A stretch of 64,000 nt of DNA, taken from Panorpa germanica. Taxonomy: Eukaryota > Arthropoda > Insecta > Mecoptera > Panorpidae. The DNA is taken from contig OY783216.1 in assembly GCA_963678705.1 (NCBI GenBank), positions 1,426,001-1,490,000 on the forward strand, given 5' to 3'. Every line of letters starts with the position of its first letter. Position 1 is the first letter of the stretch. A model generated the notes under the pieces. It had not been told where the DNA came from. It searched no databases and was given only the letters and a program-made list of their open reading frames with translations. The position numbers and the translations under genes were made by a program. Below are positions 47,181-58,908 of this stretch, one piece after another.

Positions 47181-47775
47181 GAGCTTGTGTCCTCATTTTT
47201 TAGTGGTCGATTTGTCAATTGTTGAATGAAATTGAAGTTAATAAATGTGTATTGGCCTGTCTATTTTATTAAATATCTAAATGTTGACGGAGATATAGCA
47301 ATTAAAAATTTGAATTGTAGTTTTAGCGCTAGAAATGGTCGGCCATATTTTTATGACGTGATATGCATTTTAACGTCAGTTAGTTGTTGAGTAGGTCAGT
47401 GCTGTGGTAATGTTTTGTAGCTGTTGGTAGTCAAATAATCAAGTCAAGTCAAAGAATAATAAGTTTTTATTTTATTTAACTCTGCTAAGGCAGACATAAT
47501 ATTGAAATTTTATTGTTCCTTGAAATAGCTGTAAATAATATTTGATATTTTGATTTATAAATACATATAGCAGAGATTTATGAGCTTAAAGGTTGGTAGC
47601 GGTTGTCACATGCATTTGGAATGTGTACAACGTTGAATCCCTTTAATAATTAAAGAGACAAAATGACTTTTTTAATTGTTAATATCTCTTAACATATAAG
47701 GAGTTATTTGACCTGACCCACTTTATCAATATATAGTACACTTTTATAGAAATTAAGACATAGGACACAAGCCCC
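47181..47775. mobile_element. MITE family A, full copy
   Basis: Ends GAGCTTGTGTCCT and, inverted, GGGGCTTGTGTCCT. Flanked by AT on both sides (47179-47180 and 47776-47777). It is 595 bp and carries the family text 'tagttttagcgctagaaatg' and 'caacgttgaatccctttaat'. It is in the opposite orientation to the copy at 57762. Non-coding. Confidence 0.65.
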
Positions 47776-50459
47776 ATTACAAAGTTTTTAATGTTTTGAC
47801 CAGCTGTGAAGCGAGATATTAATAATTAAAGTGCACATATTTAATCGTGCGAATGTAGAAATCGCTGTAACATATATCTCGGGTGCGATTCTACAAATTA
47901 AAAAGAAACTGATAAATATTGTAGAGGAATAACGTGAGCAAGCTTTGACTGGTTTTTTAGATTGCTTGAGTAATTAGTAAAAAAGATATAGAGGTTTTAA
48001 GTTGATAATTTGTTTAAACACATACACGTACTGGCGATGGCTATCGCAACTTGGCAACGTGGTATGTTGTCGTGGTTTTCACGCATTATTTAGTTATATC
48101 TAGTGGATTACCTTTAGAAACACACAGGTGAATAACAGCGTTCTATTATTTTATATTAATTTATTATTTACATCTGTAATTCTAGAAGAAATGTAAATAT
48201 AGTAAATCTAAATTACTGTAACTCTATGTCGATTAATGTAACGCATTACTGTGGTTTCATCATTTTAAAGTACTCGTATTGTCATTAACTAAATTATAAA
48301 GTTGGCAACGCTGATTTTAAGGTTATACCAACTGAAAATTTCTATAATTTTCAATACAGGTTTATTCTCTGAAGGTACTATAAAATACTTTGAATAAAAT
48401 TATTGTTATTTTCTTTAATTACATTTTAGCACTATATAATTGTTATATTTAAACCATTCGCTTTTTGAAATCTATTGAAAATTTTTGTTTTTAACTTAAT
48501 TTATTTTTGGAGGTGAACATGTCTATATTCACTCCGGTTTAGGTAAGGAATATCAAAACTTATCGCGCTGATATCTCGCAAACCCTAGTCGATAGCCTAG
48601 TGAAGGGCGGCACCGCGAGGGTTTTGAACACTTTTATTTCAAATTGCAAAGAACTTTCACACTAGAGCAGACTTCTTGTGACATCGAGTTTTTCACTATG
48701 GTGTAGGGTCTGTTGTTTCGCGGTAGCACACTTTATCATGAAATGAAACTTGTACTTTCATGTTTATCAATGTAGCAGTGTATTGAGAGAAGTAAAAGTG
48801 CTTATTATATCTCTGTATCATTTTACCCTCTTACCGATTCTTCTATACACTGGTGTATTGATAAACATTAAAGTAAAACAGTATGTTAATGTGAAACTAC
48901 TCTCATATTCCCTACCAACAGAGTAGATGATTGCAAGTAGTGTCCAGTGTGAGAGCACTCTTAGCAGCTCTATTATTATTCTTCAATACTGTAGTGCCTA
49001 AATTTTTTATCCCCTACCTTATATATGTCAAAGCTTAAACAATCATATTTTTGCTTTTATTTATATTTTAAATCTTATCAATTTTAATTATTTTGTTGAA
49101 AATTCATTATTTTAATTGGTGTTAAACTTCAATCGTGTAAAAGTTGAAAATAGTTTACTAATTGTGCACTAGCCTTTAACTGTTGTTATAACTAACTGTC
49201 GTGGCTATAGAATCTACATAACTTTAATTATTCAAATTTAATTTTTAGTACATTTTGAACAAATTTCAAACATCCATTTATGATTACAAATTCATGTTGT
49301 AAATAATTGTTGTAAAATGAAAATCTGTGAGGACGAGAACAAGAGAACAATTTGTGGAGCGTGCTAGAATATTATTAGTAATAATAAGATCATTTTGTGT
49401 TCTTTTTTTAATTAATATTTCAGTTCAAAAGTGTCAGTTAGTTATTAGTGTAACTTACAATTTTATATTTTAGATATTCGAGTATATCTGAAATAAAAAA
49501 TGGTTAAAAATAGAAATAAATATTGTGAATTAATGTAATTTGTTTAAACAAATACTTCTCAGTTAATAACCAAATTATAGCGTTAATATTTCATTTTCTG
49601 ATTGGGTAGTTTTAAATAAAATTTGTGCTCAAAACCCAAATTCCATTTATATGTATAAATATATATTATATACATATTTAAATATTTTATATAAGTATAT
49701 ATATATAATATATATTTCTTAAATATTATTTTTCAAAATATTAAAAAAAAAGAAAAACTGTATATGTAAATAAATGTCAGTATGTAGAAATATATTGTGT
49801 AGCAACATAATATGCATTAATAAAAATATATGACGAAAAGCCAAAATTACTGTTTTATTAATTACTTTAAGTTACTGATAAAAAAAAATAGTTAAAAAAA
49901 TTAAAATTAAATGTTTGAGAGAGCCTTAATCTAATACTCAAATATATCATTAACATTTTAAGTGTACAAAATTTACGAGAGCTTTTAGGTTAGAGTCGAC
50001 ATCTACTAGTAATTCAACACACTTCTTATTATCCAGGATCACAACCTACAGAATTGATTCGTCTCCTAAAGTTGATGGACATCTGAAGAGAAGCCGCCAC
50101 GGAATTAACAAGATTATAGCTTTCTTTCTTCGAAGAAAATAGATTTGCAATCAGTTGGGAAAACTACGTTCAGATACTTTTGAAAGTTTTTTCGTTAAAA
50201 ATTTTAAAAGTTGTTAAAATTCTGTTGTTAATTTTATAAAAAATTCTGCCTGTTTATGAGATATTGTCATTTCCAGGGTTAAATAATGGAAATGTTTCAA
50301 GATGGTTATCAGATTTGAAATCAGCGGGAAACTTTAGTTCATAATTTCACTTTTAGAATTTAAAGAAATCTAAAATTTAAAAGAATAATTTTTAATATTA
50401 ATTTAAATATTTAAAAAAATATATATAATTTTAAAGATTATACTCTTGTTAATTTCAAG
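47776..50459. other. AT-rich intergenic DNA
   Basis: No gene seen. 48530-48960 is a little richer in GC (ctagtcgatagcctagtgaa) and may be a decayed repeat. One diverged unit of the following minisatellite lies at about 50106-50140. Confidence 0.35.
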
Positions 50460-51465
50460 AATTCAACATTATCGCGGTTTTTGACAAGATTATAGCCTTC
50501 TTTCATCAAGAAAAAACCAGAAAATGTATGATTCTTTAAAGTCTAAAAGTGAACCTTTTTATCATTTTTAACAAGATTATAGTCTTCTTTCGTTGAAAAA
50601 ACCAGAAAATTTATGATTTTTTAAAGTCTAAAAGTGAAACTTTTCATCATTTTTAACAAGATTATAACCTTCTTTCGTTGAAAAAATAACAGAAAAATTA
50701 TTAATTTTTAAAGTATAAAAGTGAACCTCTTCATCATTTTTAACAAGATTATAGTCTTCTTTCGTTGAAAAAATTACAGAAAATTTATGATTTTTTAAAG
50801 TCTAAAAGTGAACCTTTTCATCATTTTTAACAAGATTATAGTCTTCTTTCGTTGAAAAAATTACAGAAAATTTATGATTTTTTAAAGTCAAAAAGTGAAC
50901 CTTTTCATCATTTTTAACAAGATTATAACCTTCTTTCGTTGAAAAAATAACAGAAAAATTATTAATTTTTAAAGTATAAAAGTGAACCTTTTCATCATTT
51001 TTAACAAGATTATAACCTTCTTTCGTTGAAAAAATAACAGAAAAATTATTAATTTTTAAAGTATAAAAGTGAACCTTTTCATCATTTTTAACAAGATTAT
51101 AGTCTTCATTGGTTGAAAAAATAACAGAAAATTTATGATTTTTTAAAGTATAAAAGTGAACTTTTTCATCACTCTTAACAAGATTATAGTCTTCTTTCGT
51201 TGAAAAAATAACAGAAAATTTATGATTTTTTAAAGTCAAAAAGTGAACCTTTTCATCATTTTTAACAAGATTATAGTCTTCTTTCGTTGAAAAAATTACA
51301 GAAAATTTATGATTTTTTAAAGTATAAAAGTGAACCTTTTCATCATTCTTAACAAGATTCTTCTTTCGTTGAAAAAATAACAGAAAATTTATAATTTTTT
51401 AAAGTCTAAAAGTGAACCTTTTCATCATTTTTAACAAGATTGTAGTCTTCTTTCTGAAAGATAAA
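50460..51465. repeat. 87-bp minisatellite, about 12 units
   Basis: Tandem units start with 'acaagattat' at 50484, 50571, 50656, 50743, 50830, 50917, 51004, 51091, 51178, 51265, 51352 and 51434. Most are exactly 87 bp, with one of 85 and one of 82. Because 87 is a multiple of three and few units carry stops, the minus strand shows a 145-codon frame of five 29-residue repeats (consensus part FSVIFSTKEDYNLVKNDEKV). It has no start context or splice sites and is treated as a by-product of the repeat. Confidence 0.85.
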
Positions 51466-52244
51466 AACATATATTTGCTATATTTAAATCTAAAATATGT
51501 TCAGTTCAACACAATTTAGAAGAATGAATTTAGAAAGAATAGATTTTGTAAATCTGCAGAGTAATGTTTCGGTGTATGTTATGTTGCATGATTTTCAGGC
51601 GTAGGAAATGTTGAAAAATGCATACCGCAATAATCTTTAGCTACTATTTCCTAGATGGCGCTAACTGTTGGTTTAGATATTTGATGAATTAATAGTTTTA
51701 AATTATACAAGTATTCTCTTATAATTATTATATTATGAATAAGGTGCATTTGAGGTTATCATTAAATATTACACAGGTTTATTTATACAATATACATTTT
51801 ATTTTATTATAAAATTTATATAATTACAATATTTATACAAGAAGTTTTTTGTTTTGTGAAGTACTTCATAATTACATCCTAGCAATTTCGACAAATTATT
51901 ACATGATTCTTTGCTTCTAATTTATGAAATAAATGAAACTAACTGTTAATAATGTATGTTCATAAAAACCTATATCAAATATTTAGAGCAATTTTAGATT
52001 TTCTCAGTAATGCGTAAGTTTCGTAGTATTTTAATTTCTGCAGGCGTTCATATACTATTTTTATTATCTAAACATATTTACATTACATTTTACACATTTT
52101 TCTCAACAATATGAACAATAAGTGAAACATAAGATGTGATGCGCTAAAGCCAATGCTCAACATCTCCACTAAACAAATTTAATCTATACTTAAATAACAT
52201 AATATGTATTACAATATTAGCACCTTTAATATATAGAGAAATAT
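51466..52244 (-). other. 3' flank and probable 3' UTR of the tetraspan gene
   Basis: Sequence between the minisatellite and the minus-strand stop codon. On the minus strand, AATAAA hexamers at about 51803-51778 would give a 3' UTR of roughly 450 nt. No gene seen. Confidence 0.35.
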
Positions 52245-52532
52245 TCAGACTTGAACGTCTTCCGTTTCCGTTTCTGTTGGAGTTTTTGTGTATTTTTTAA
52301 TGAACTCGTCCGCCATTGCTCTATCTAAGCCCTTGTAAGTGAGGTCAACTTTCTTGGGTTTCGGAGCATTACTTTTGATTGACCGGTTTCTCTCGGATGA
52401 ATTTTGACTTCTAGACGAAATGTGAGACCCAGCGTTTCTGTGTGCATGTTGAGGATGGACCTTTGGTTCTTCTATTGGCCAGTTTCGGTAAATGCGTTTA
52501 TCAAGCTCACGTCTAGCAGGTTGCGGAGGAAT
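52245..52532 (-). CDS. Tetraspan gene last exon
   Basis: Acceptor tctgtag before 52532; 95 codons then TGA at 52247-52245. Hydrophilic, basic then acidic: IPPQPARRELDKRIYRNWP, a Ser/Asn-rich middle, then YKGLDRAMADEFIKKYTKT and a Thr/Glu-rich end. Much GC-richer than the flanks, with coding-like codon use. Confidence 0.8.
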   Translation of the reverse strand: MPPQPARRELDKRIYRNWPIEEPKVHPQHAHRNAGSHISSRSQNSSERNRSIKSNAPKPKKVDLTYKGLDRAMADEFIKKYTKTPTETETEDVQV

Positions 52533-54952
52533 CTACAGAGGACAATATCAAATGAATAAAGCTGCTACGAAATGAGGCTGGTAGTATGCTATATTATAAT
52601 GTTCCAAGTGTATATTTATATTCTTATATGTTTGGTACTGAATTTTGTATGGTAGCTCGAAAAATTCTAAGACTTTTGGCATCCCCGGATTTTTCCCTGA
52701 ATTTCCTGGAAACCCGTAATTTTGGAAAAGCTGGAAAAAAGTGGGCCCTTTTTTGCTGTATAACTTTGTGTTCGTAAAAGATAGAAAGTTGAAATTTTGC
52801 GTGTGTATTACGCTAATGCTTAGTATGTGAACATATTTCAAAACTTAGAAATTCAAAATTTAATAAAAGAGGCCTTGAGAAAATTACGGGGCCCAGTAGG
52901 AAACTTTGGAGAAAGCACAAATTTTGGATTTTGTAATAATTGAATATCATATTAAAAAAAAAAATTCAAAATTTTATTTGGGGACACGGAGGCGGCTTTT
53001 GCCTAGGGTAAAAATTGTGCTAGAAAGTTGAAATTTTTTATATATGCTAACTTTGGTACCTAATTTACAAATCGAAAAAAAAAATCCCAAATTTTGAAAA
53101 AAAGTTGGGCAAATATATTTTATTTTATTGAAAAAACTATAAATGTGAAATTTGTATAGAACGAGTTAAATATTTCAATTTAAAAATGGATTTAAAATTT
53201 GAAAAAATATTCAACCCACGCGTAAAAGACAGTTGTCGCTTGCGACGGGGGTTAACTCTAGTAGGTTTATATTACTTACCATGGGGTACATGGGATGTTG
53301 ATGCCTTACTGTCAGATCCAGCAGAGGGGCATTTCCTCTAGGGTCCTAGAAATATAAATTAGTAAATATTACCGCTTTGAAGTACACAAAAGCAGGTGAC
53401 TAAAGGAAGGCGTACACTGTTCCTCATGGAAATCACATCCTAATCAGTATTCCTATAACAAGCAAACCTATCTCCCACTACTGACGATAGACTTCCACGC
53501 GAATAAGTGGACGCCCTCCATAATTCCTAATACTTACACCAACTCCAGCTGGAACCAATAGAATAGGCCGTTGCATTGTCTGCTGCTTCGCTTGTCTTCC
53601 AAGCCACGAGGAGACCAATTGATCCTTGCTATTAAGACTGCTCATAGGAGAACCATCTCCGCCAACCATAAACTGGGATGTCGTCCTCCGCATCTTGTCA
53701 TCTCCAATGAAATAATTCTGCCCCTTCTGAAGAGTTGGCAACGAACTTAGCGTATTCATCGTCGGAATCTTGTAAGCGTCCTGAGGCAGCATTGAAATCC
53801 TTCCAGTTTTGCTCATGTAGTCAAAGTTCCTAATAGAACGGGTGTTACCATTGGTGCAGTTTACGAGATCCGGAATTTTGAGAACATTCATCTGATTGGA
53901 TCTAGGTAGTGTCATATGATTGGTCAGGAAGTTCTTTAGTTTCTCGATGTCTCTTGGGTGGTACATCTTAGCTTTAGCTCGTTGCATTCTTATTGTGATT
54001 GTTGTGTGGTAAACAGCCCACAAAGCACAGATGGATTGAAGGATGATGATGAAGATCAAACCTCCTGCTGACCACAGAGGAGCTGTATGTGTCTGCAATT
54101 GAAAAGTAGATAGTAAATTGCCTTAAACGAAGCAGAGCAGAAGAGTTGCTATTAGATGAAGAAACAGTGGCTTACCGAATTTTCCAAGAACTTGGAGTAG
54201 TCTCTGACGATCCCAATGCAAGTCAAGGCCAGCGCCAACGTGCTGGCAGCAAACGAAATAAGGCACAGAACCATGAAGACGGTGAGACTTTCAATAGTGT
54301 TAGAAGACGCCCACAAGACTCCAACCGTCCCCATAGCAGCAGCCAGAGCTCCGGACCAAACACCGCCTCCTAGAGCTGCCAAAGAACATCCTTTAGCAAC
54401 AACAAGACCTCCCAATATTGTCATCATAAAACCAAGCAGCAAATTTCCCAAACTTAAGTATGTTAAGAATTTGTTTTTGGGGATCGTCTTCTCAGCCAAC
54501 AGATCTAATTGGGAGACCAATCGACTCATTTCAACCTCGATAGGTTCTTTGTGATTTTTAGGTTGCGGTTGACTTTTTGGTACTTTCTTTTCATCAGAAT
54601 TTTGGAATTGTTTGTAATCTATCTTATCAGCTTCATTGAGTTTTTGACATTTTTGTAGTTTTTCGTTTATATCTAAGTCTATTATATTAATTAGTTTCTC
54701 AGTTCGGTCAGTAATTAGGTTTTGATCACTTGCTTTAGTGAGGATCAAGTTTTTGTCATTGTGGTTCTTGTTTTTGGTGTTGTCATCTTGGCTTATTACC
54801 GATTCGTTTGTTGTGGTACTGCTCTCGTCTGGATGCTGTTTGGAATCTTCAATTACCTCGTAGTTCTGCATTATGTTTATCTTTTTCTTTTCTAATTTAT
54901 TAGAACATGTTTCTAGAAAGTTGATTACGTTTTCTTCCTTGTTGATTGCGTT
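52245..54952 (-). CDS. Uncharacterised four-pass (tetraspan) membrane protein
   Basis: Minus strand, four coding exons: 54952-54176, 54092 to about 53480, 53345-53280, and 52532-52245 (stop TGA). The first exon (259 codons) begins at a tttgcag acceptor, so the 5' end lies further upstream or translation starts at an internal Met (residue 28). It encodes a hydrophilic, Asn/Lys/Asp-rich N-tail of about 160 residues and then three hydrophobic segments (about 163-187, 190-215, 220-250). The fourth segment (GLIFIIILQSICALWAVYH) opens the second exon, followed by a long cytoplasmic tail. Size and layout recall CD20/MS4A-like tetraspans, but I recognise no family and assign no function. The junction of exons 2 and 3 is ambiguous: exon 2 runs into TAG at 53480-53478, so a shorter isoform ending there is possible. 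Confidence 0.75.
52533..53279 (-). other. Intron with repeat-like content
   Basis: 747 bp. 52650-53230 has poly-A/T runs and text such as 'agaaagttgaaattttgcgt' twice in similar form (about 52780 and 53020), suggesting a decayed interspersed repeat. Confidence 0.5.
53280..53345 (-). CDS. Tetraspan gene exon 3 (66 bp)
   Basis: Acceptor atttctag before 53345, donor gtaagt after 53280. It is open for 22 codons in only one frame (RGNAPLLDLTVRHQHPMYPM) and that frame matches the last exon. Two further AGs within the first 10 bases (ccctag, tagag) allow shorter versions. Confidence 0.65.
53478..54092 (-). CDS. Tetraspan gene exon 2: fourth segment and cytoplasmic tail
   Basis: Acceptor attgcag before 54092, phase 0, 204 codons then TAG. 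After the fourth membrane segment comes a basic stretch (TITIRMQRAKAKMYHPRDIE) and a polar tail ending RPLIRVEVYRQ. Possible donors just before the stop are gtcagt (from 53485) and gtagtg (from 53481); either needs a matching acceptor at the next exon to keep the frame. Confidence 0.82.
   Translation of the reverse strand, partial: THTAPLWSAGGLIFIIILQSICALWAVYHTTITIRMQRAKAKMYHPRDIEKLKNFLTNHMTLPRSNQMNVLKIPDLVNCTNGNTRSIRNFDYMSKTGRISMLPQDAYKIPTMNTLSSLPTLQKGQNYFIGDDKMRRTTSQFMVGGDGSPMSSLNSKDQLVSSWLGRQAKQQTMQRPILLVPAGVGVSIRNYGGRPLIRVEVYRQ
54176..54952 (-). CDS. Tetraspan gene exon 1 seen: N-tail and membrane segments 1-3
   Basis: Acceptor tttgcag before 54952, donor gtaagc after 54176; both ends phase 0. 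The hydrophobic run starts with LTYLSLGNLLLGFMMTILGG and is followed by the Gly/Ala-rich second segment LAALGGGVWSGALAAAMGTV and the third, VFMVLCLISFAASTLALALT. Plus-strand frames at 54146-54554 are antisense. Confidence 0.82.
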
Positions 54953-56018
54953 CTGCAAATATAAAATTTATTATTATTATAGGAAAGTTGAATTCTTATT
55001 TGCTGTAGATAATTAAAAATGAAACCTGCATTAAACTAATAGGATTGAGATTGATTTCTCATATACCAAAGATATTGACTATCTCCTCTCTATTCCCAAG
55101 TTAGTTGTCGGCGAAACATAAGCTGGTATCTGTACCAAATACTAAAGCACCAAACGAAGCCACCATTTCTCTAAAAACTAACATATATTTAAATGAATGT
55201 TAAATAACATAACTCATGTAATATATCTGCTTCATTAAATAATGTTATAACAAACAATATAATAGACTCGTTTGAAAAGATTCCCATACATTTTTCTCAC
55301 GCGCCATCTCTTGCTGTTATTTAATACATCTTCATTATTTAATGTTACGCAATAATGCAGCTTTGTTTCAAGAACAGTAGAGTGTGTTACAATTTCAAAA
55401 CAAATGACATCGTAATTAGCAAAGAACACTCTAAAAAGTTAATCAATCTTACCAAACATAAACCGTAAATATTTCATAACCTAAAAATACTAAAACTAAA
55501 AACTTATTGTTTTACTGTATTCCATTACACATTGATAATTATTTTTATTTTCTACTAACAATGATGTATCAATCATTCGATTATCTTATACCTTGTAAAT
55601 AAGTCATTCCATGCAATTTGCAATGCGTGTTTAATACATCACGTGCCATATAAAGTAGGAATCATTTGGCGTTAAAGAAAAAAACCGGTTCTGAATAATA
55701 TATGGTAATGATGCTTCTTAAAGCATGTGGTAGATAGTAAATCCGCTGCAGCGTCAAGGACAATGCATCTCTTATCATTGGATGTTAAACATTATGTACG
55801 CGTTCCAGTAAACAGGACAAAGAAACAAAATTATCAACCAAGGTTTATAATAAACCTCAGTTAACTGAGAATTAAGAAACCACACATTATCTACCAGGAC
55901 CTCAAATGTGCACTTTTTTTTAATAAGTCGCCATATATTATACACCTCTGAATATTAAAGGAATCTAATCGTTTGACATCATCAACGAGTCCTACCCTCC
56001 TCCTATGTTCTAAAGAAT
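54953..56018. other. Upstream side of the tetraspan gene
   Basis: Should contain intron or the 5' exon of the minus-strand gene. One ATG followed by a gtaaga donor (about 55462-55456, minus strand) exists, but it would join out of frame to the known exon. No promoter is identified. Confidence 0.3.
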
Positions 56019-56575
56019 GCGCTTGTATCCTATGTCTTAATTTCTATAAAACTGTACTATATATTGATAAAGTTGGTTACTAGAACCTCAAATATCCAAT
56101 TACTTTTTAACAACTCATTATATGTTAGGAGATATTAACAATTAAAAAAGTCATTTTGTCTCTTTAATTATTAAAGGGATTCAACGTTATAGAAGATTCC
56201 AAGAAATTGAACGTCCCGTCCGCTAAGTTGCTATCTTTTTTATACAACAAAGCGTAAAAGAGATAGCATATTCAACAAAGAACTGTTATCCATAGAAAAA
56301 ATAACTGACCTACGCTTAATAGTACAGACATGTTACGTCATAAATATGGCCGACCATCTCTAGCGCTAAAACTACAACTCAAATTTTTAATTGCTCCGTC
56401 AACATTTAGATATTTAACAAAATCAACTTCAATCAACAATTTATATAAAGTATAAGAAGAAGCAGAACAATATTAGGGGCGATAAAAGGCTACATGCCTA
56501 GGAAGCCCGAGAAACTATATTTAATAATAATCAACAATTTAAAAATCGACCCATAAAATATAAGTACACAATTGT
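56019..56575. mobile_element. MITE family A copy, interrupted by a small retroposon
   Basis: The left end GCGCTTGTATCCTATGTC and the internal phrases (tatggccgaccatctctagc) match the copy at 57762. The right part resumes after an 85-bp insertion (56444-56528) and fades out near 56575. Confidence 0.55.
56444..56528 (+). mobile_element. 85-bp retroposon fragment with a 13-bp target duplication
   Basis: Flanked by identical AATCAACAATTTA (56431-56443 and 56529-56541). Contains 'ggggcgataaaaggctac' and ends in an AT-rich tail. A second copy of the same text lies at about 63640-63725. A long variable duplication and A/T-rich end point to target-primed insertion of a 3' end (inferred). Confidence 0.6.
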
Positions 56576-57761
56576 CCATTGCCATCTCTGTTATAGAACA
56601 GGCTGTAAAAGAGACGCACACCCAAAAGTCAGATAATCAAATAACACTTAAAAGAATCAATTACTTATTACTTTACACACTTTGATAATAACCACGTGGC
56701 ATCAAAATATAACAAAATATTAAACGGCAAAACAGAAATTCAAATATTTTTTTTTTTTTTAATATTTATTTTTCAGTGCATCAACTATTAGTAGTTATTA
56801 GCACTTTTAAATCAATATTACATTTTATAACATATAACTTATACAATATAATATAATTCTTTCTTTTTCTATGTTTCAGCTTCTTTCCTTATTCTATTTC
56901 AAAGTACTCCATCGGTGCTTCATCAATCACCTCCTCGTTCAACGTTCAAGATCCTTATTCTTGAAATTCAAATAATAAATAGCTATATCTCCGTCAACTT
57001 TTAGATATTTAACAACATAAAACAGCCAATAGATGTATATTAATAAACATTTCAAAAACGAGTTCATTTTCAACGTGTTGAAATAGAACGTGACCAATAG
57101 TGAAGTCCTCGTAAACTATAGTTCGTTTCGTGAATTCGTTACGAACTCTATACGAATTCGAATTCGAACTAACTATTAATTCTTCGGAATGGTTGCACAT
57201 GCCTGTCCAATCACATACCTGCACAGTTACTTATTTGCAAGTAATCAATACATCACATCATTTAGTCGTGGGAGAAACAAGTGCATGATAATACCGTATG
57301 AAAACTGTTACAAGTGTTTATAAGTAATTAATTAATACAGCAAATGAAGGACGAATAATAATATACCATTATTTAATTAAATAAGAATTTCTAAACGTGA
57401 TATTTTTGCTTTGTTTGGCTTATGATAATAAGACAACCGACAGGTGTGGTTCAATGGTTCCAGATTCTTTCGTTTCTACTTCTTGATCTTAACTGAACAT
57501 TCTCCAGATACAATGATTTACTGGTTTCATAATATTGATCACCTTTAAACAACTTTCAGCTGCTCACCATTTATTATAATGTGTATTAGATTTTGAATAA
57601 TGAAGGCCGTTCGTTTCTAACCTCACTTGTTATTATCATAAAGATATAGAGCATCTCCCACTGTGTTGTATGGGCTACCAAATTTGAAGTGTAATGCGAA
57701 AGTGTAATAATGAGATTCAAAATCGGAAGAACTGTCAGATTTCTGATTTCTTATTCCTAAT
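56576..57761. other. Gene-free, repeat fragments
   Basis: 56745-56850 resembles the dispersed repeat at 63553. 56985-57030 carries family A text (ctccgtcaacttttagatat). The 71-codon minus frame at 57009-57224 overlaps it and is not called. Confidence 0.35.
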
Positions 57762-58399
57762 GGGCTTGTGTCCTATGTCTTAATTTCTATAAAACTGTAC
57801 TATACTCGTATATTGATAAAGTGGGTTACTAGAACCTCAAATGTTCAATTATTTTTTAATAACTCCTTATATGTTAGGAGATATTACAATTAAAAAAGTC
57901 AATTTTTCTGTTTAACTATTAAAGGGATTCAACGTTGTACACATTCCAAGTGCATGTGACATCACAATCCTTGTGTAAGGTTACCAACCTTACAGCTCAT
58001 AAAGCTCTGCTATATGTATTTATATATCAAAATATCAAATATTATTTACAGCTATTTCAAGGAACAATACAATTTCAATATTATGTCTGCCTTGACAGGG
58101 TTAAATAAAATAAACCCTTATTATTCTTTGACTTGACTTGATTATTTCGACTACCAACAGCTACAAAGCATTACCACAGCACTGACCTACTCAACAAATA
58201 ACTGACGTTAAAATGCATTTCACGTCATACAAATATGGCCGACCATCTCTAGCGCTAAAACTACAATTCAAATTCTAATTACTAAATCTCCGTCAATATT
58301 TAGATATTTAATAAAACAGACACGCCAATACACATTTATTAACATCAATTTCAATCAACAATTGAAAAATCGACCACTAAAAAATGAGGACACAAGCCC
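57762..58399. mobile_element. MITE family A, full copy (reference)
   Basis: Ends GGGCTTGTGTCCT and AGGACACAAGCCC, a perfect 13-bp inverted repeat. Flanked by AT (57760-57761 and 58400-58401). It is 638 bp. It can be aligned along its whole length with 47181-47775 (inverted). Non-coding. Confidence 0.7.
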
Positions 58400-58908
58400 A
58401 TTCTTCCTCCCTTGTAAAACTTATCGAAGGACGCCATTTTGAAAATGTTACTCCTCGGGGCATACGAATAACTGTCCGACTCTGATGCGATTCCCACTAT
58501 TAACAGTAGTTTAAATAATTTAAATAACATGTTTAATCGCGGTTTAACTTTTTCTTTCTGTATTAATTACCTGTAGAGAGATTGGACATTAATTTCAACT
58601 AGGTTAAATGACTTTTAAATTTTTTATTGTTAATTATTGGTTAATAGAAGAAGTGACTTGCAAATTATCTCTTTACGGTTGTAAAGTTGTTTCTCACAGA
58701 TTTCTTTCAAGACAAATTGATTTTATATGAAATGTAAAACCGTGTTATATGAAACGTATAGAATATTTTAACTATGTGTATGTGAAACATGTCGGGCTCT
58801 GGGTGTACAGCGATGACTAAAGAAGGAACCCACCACAATCCCTGATTTATACAAAAAATACAAATCGATTGTGGGAGTGGCCAAGTATTTTATTCTATAA
58901 GTATTAAA
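58400..58908. other. Gene-free stretch
   Basis: Nothing supported between the family A copy and the mariner end. Confidence 0.3.

Noticed and set aside
50802-51239. 145-codon open frame on the minus strand of the minisatellite
   Set aside because: It exists only because the 87-bp unit is a multiple of three. It begins and ends arbitrarily inside the array and has no splice sites, domain or start context.
50460-51465. Repeat array as a CRISPR
   Set aside because: Units are contiguous 87-bp tandem copies without unique spacers, in a eukaryotic genome.
54146-54554. Plus-strand frames of 75 and 112 codons
   Set aside because: They are antisense to the coding exon of the tetraspan gene.
57009-57224. 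71-codon minus-strand frame
   Set aside because: It overlaps MITE family A text and has no supporting context.
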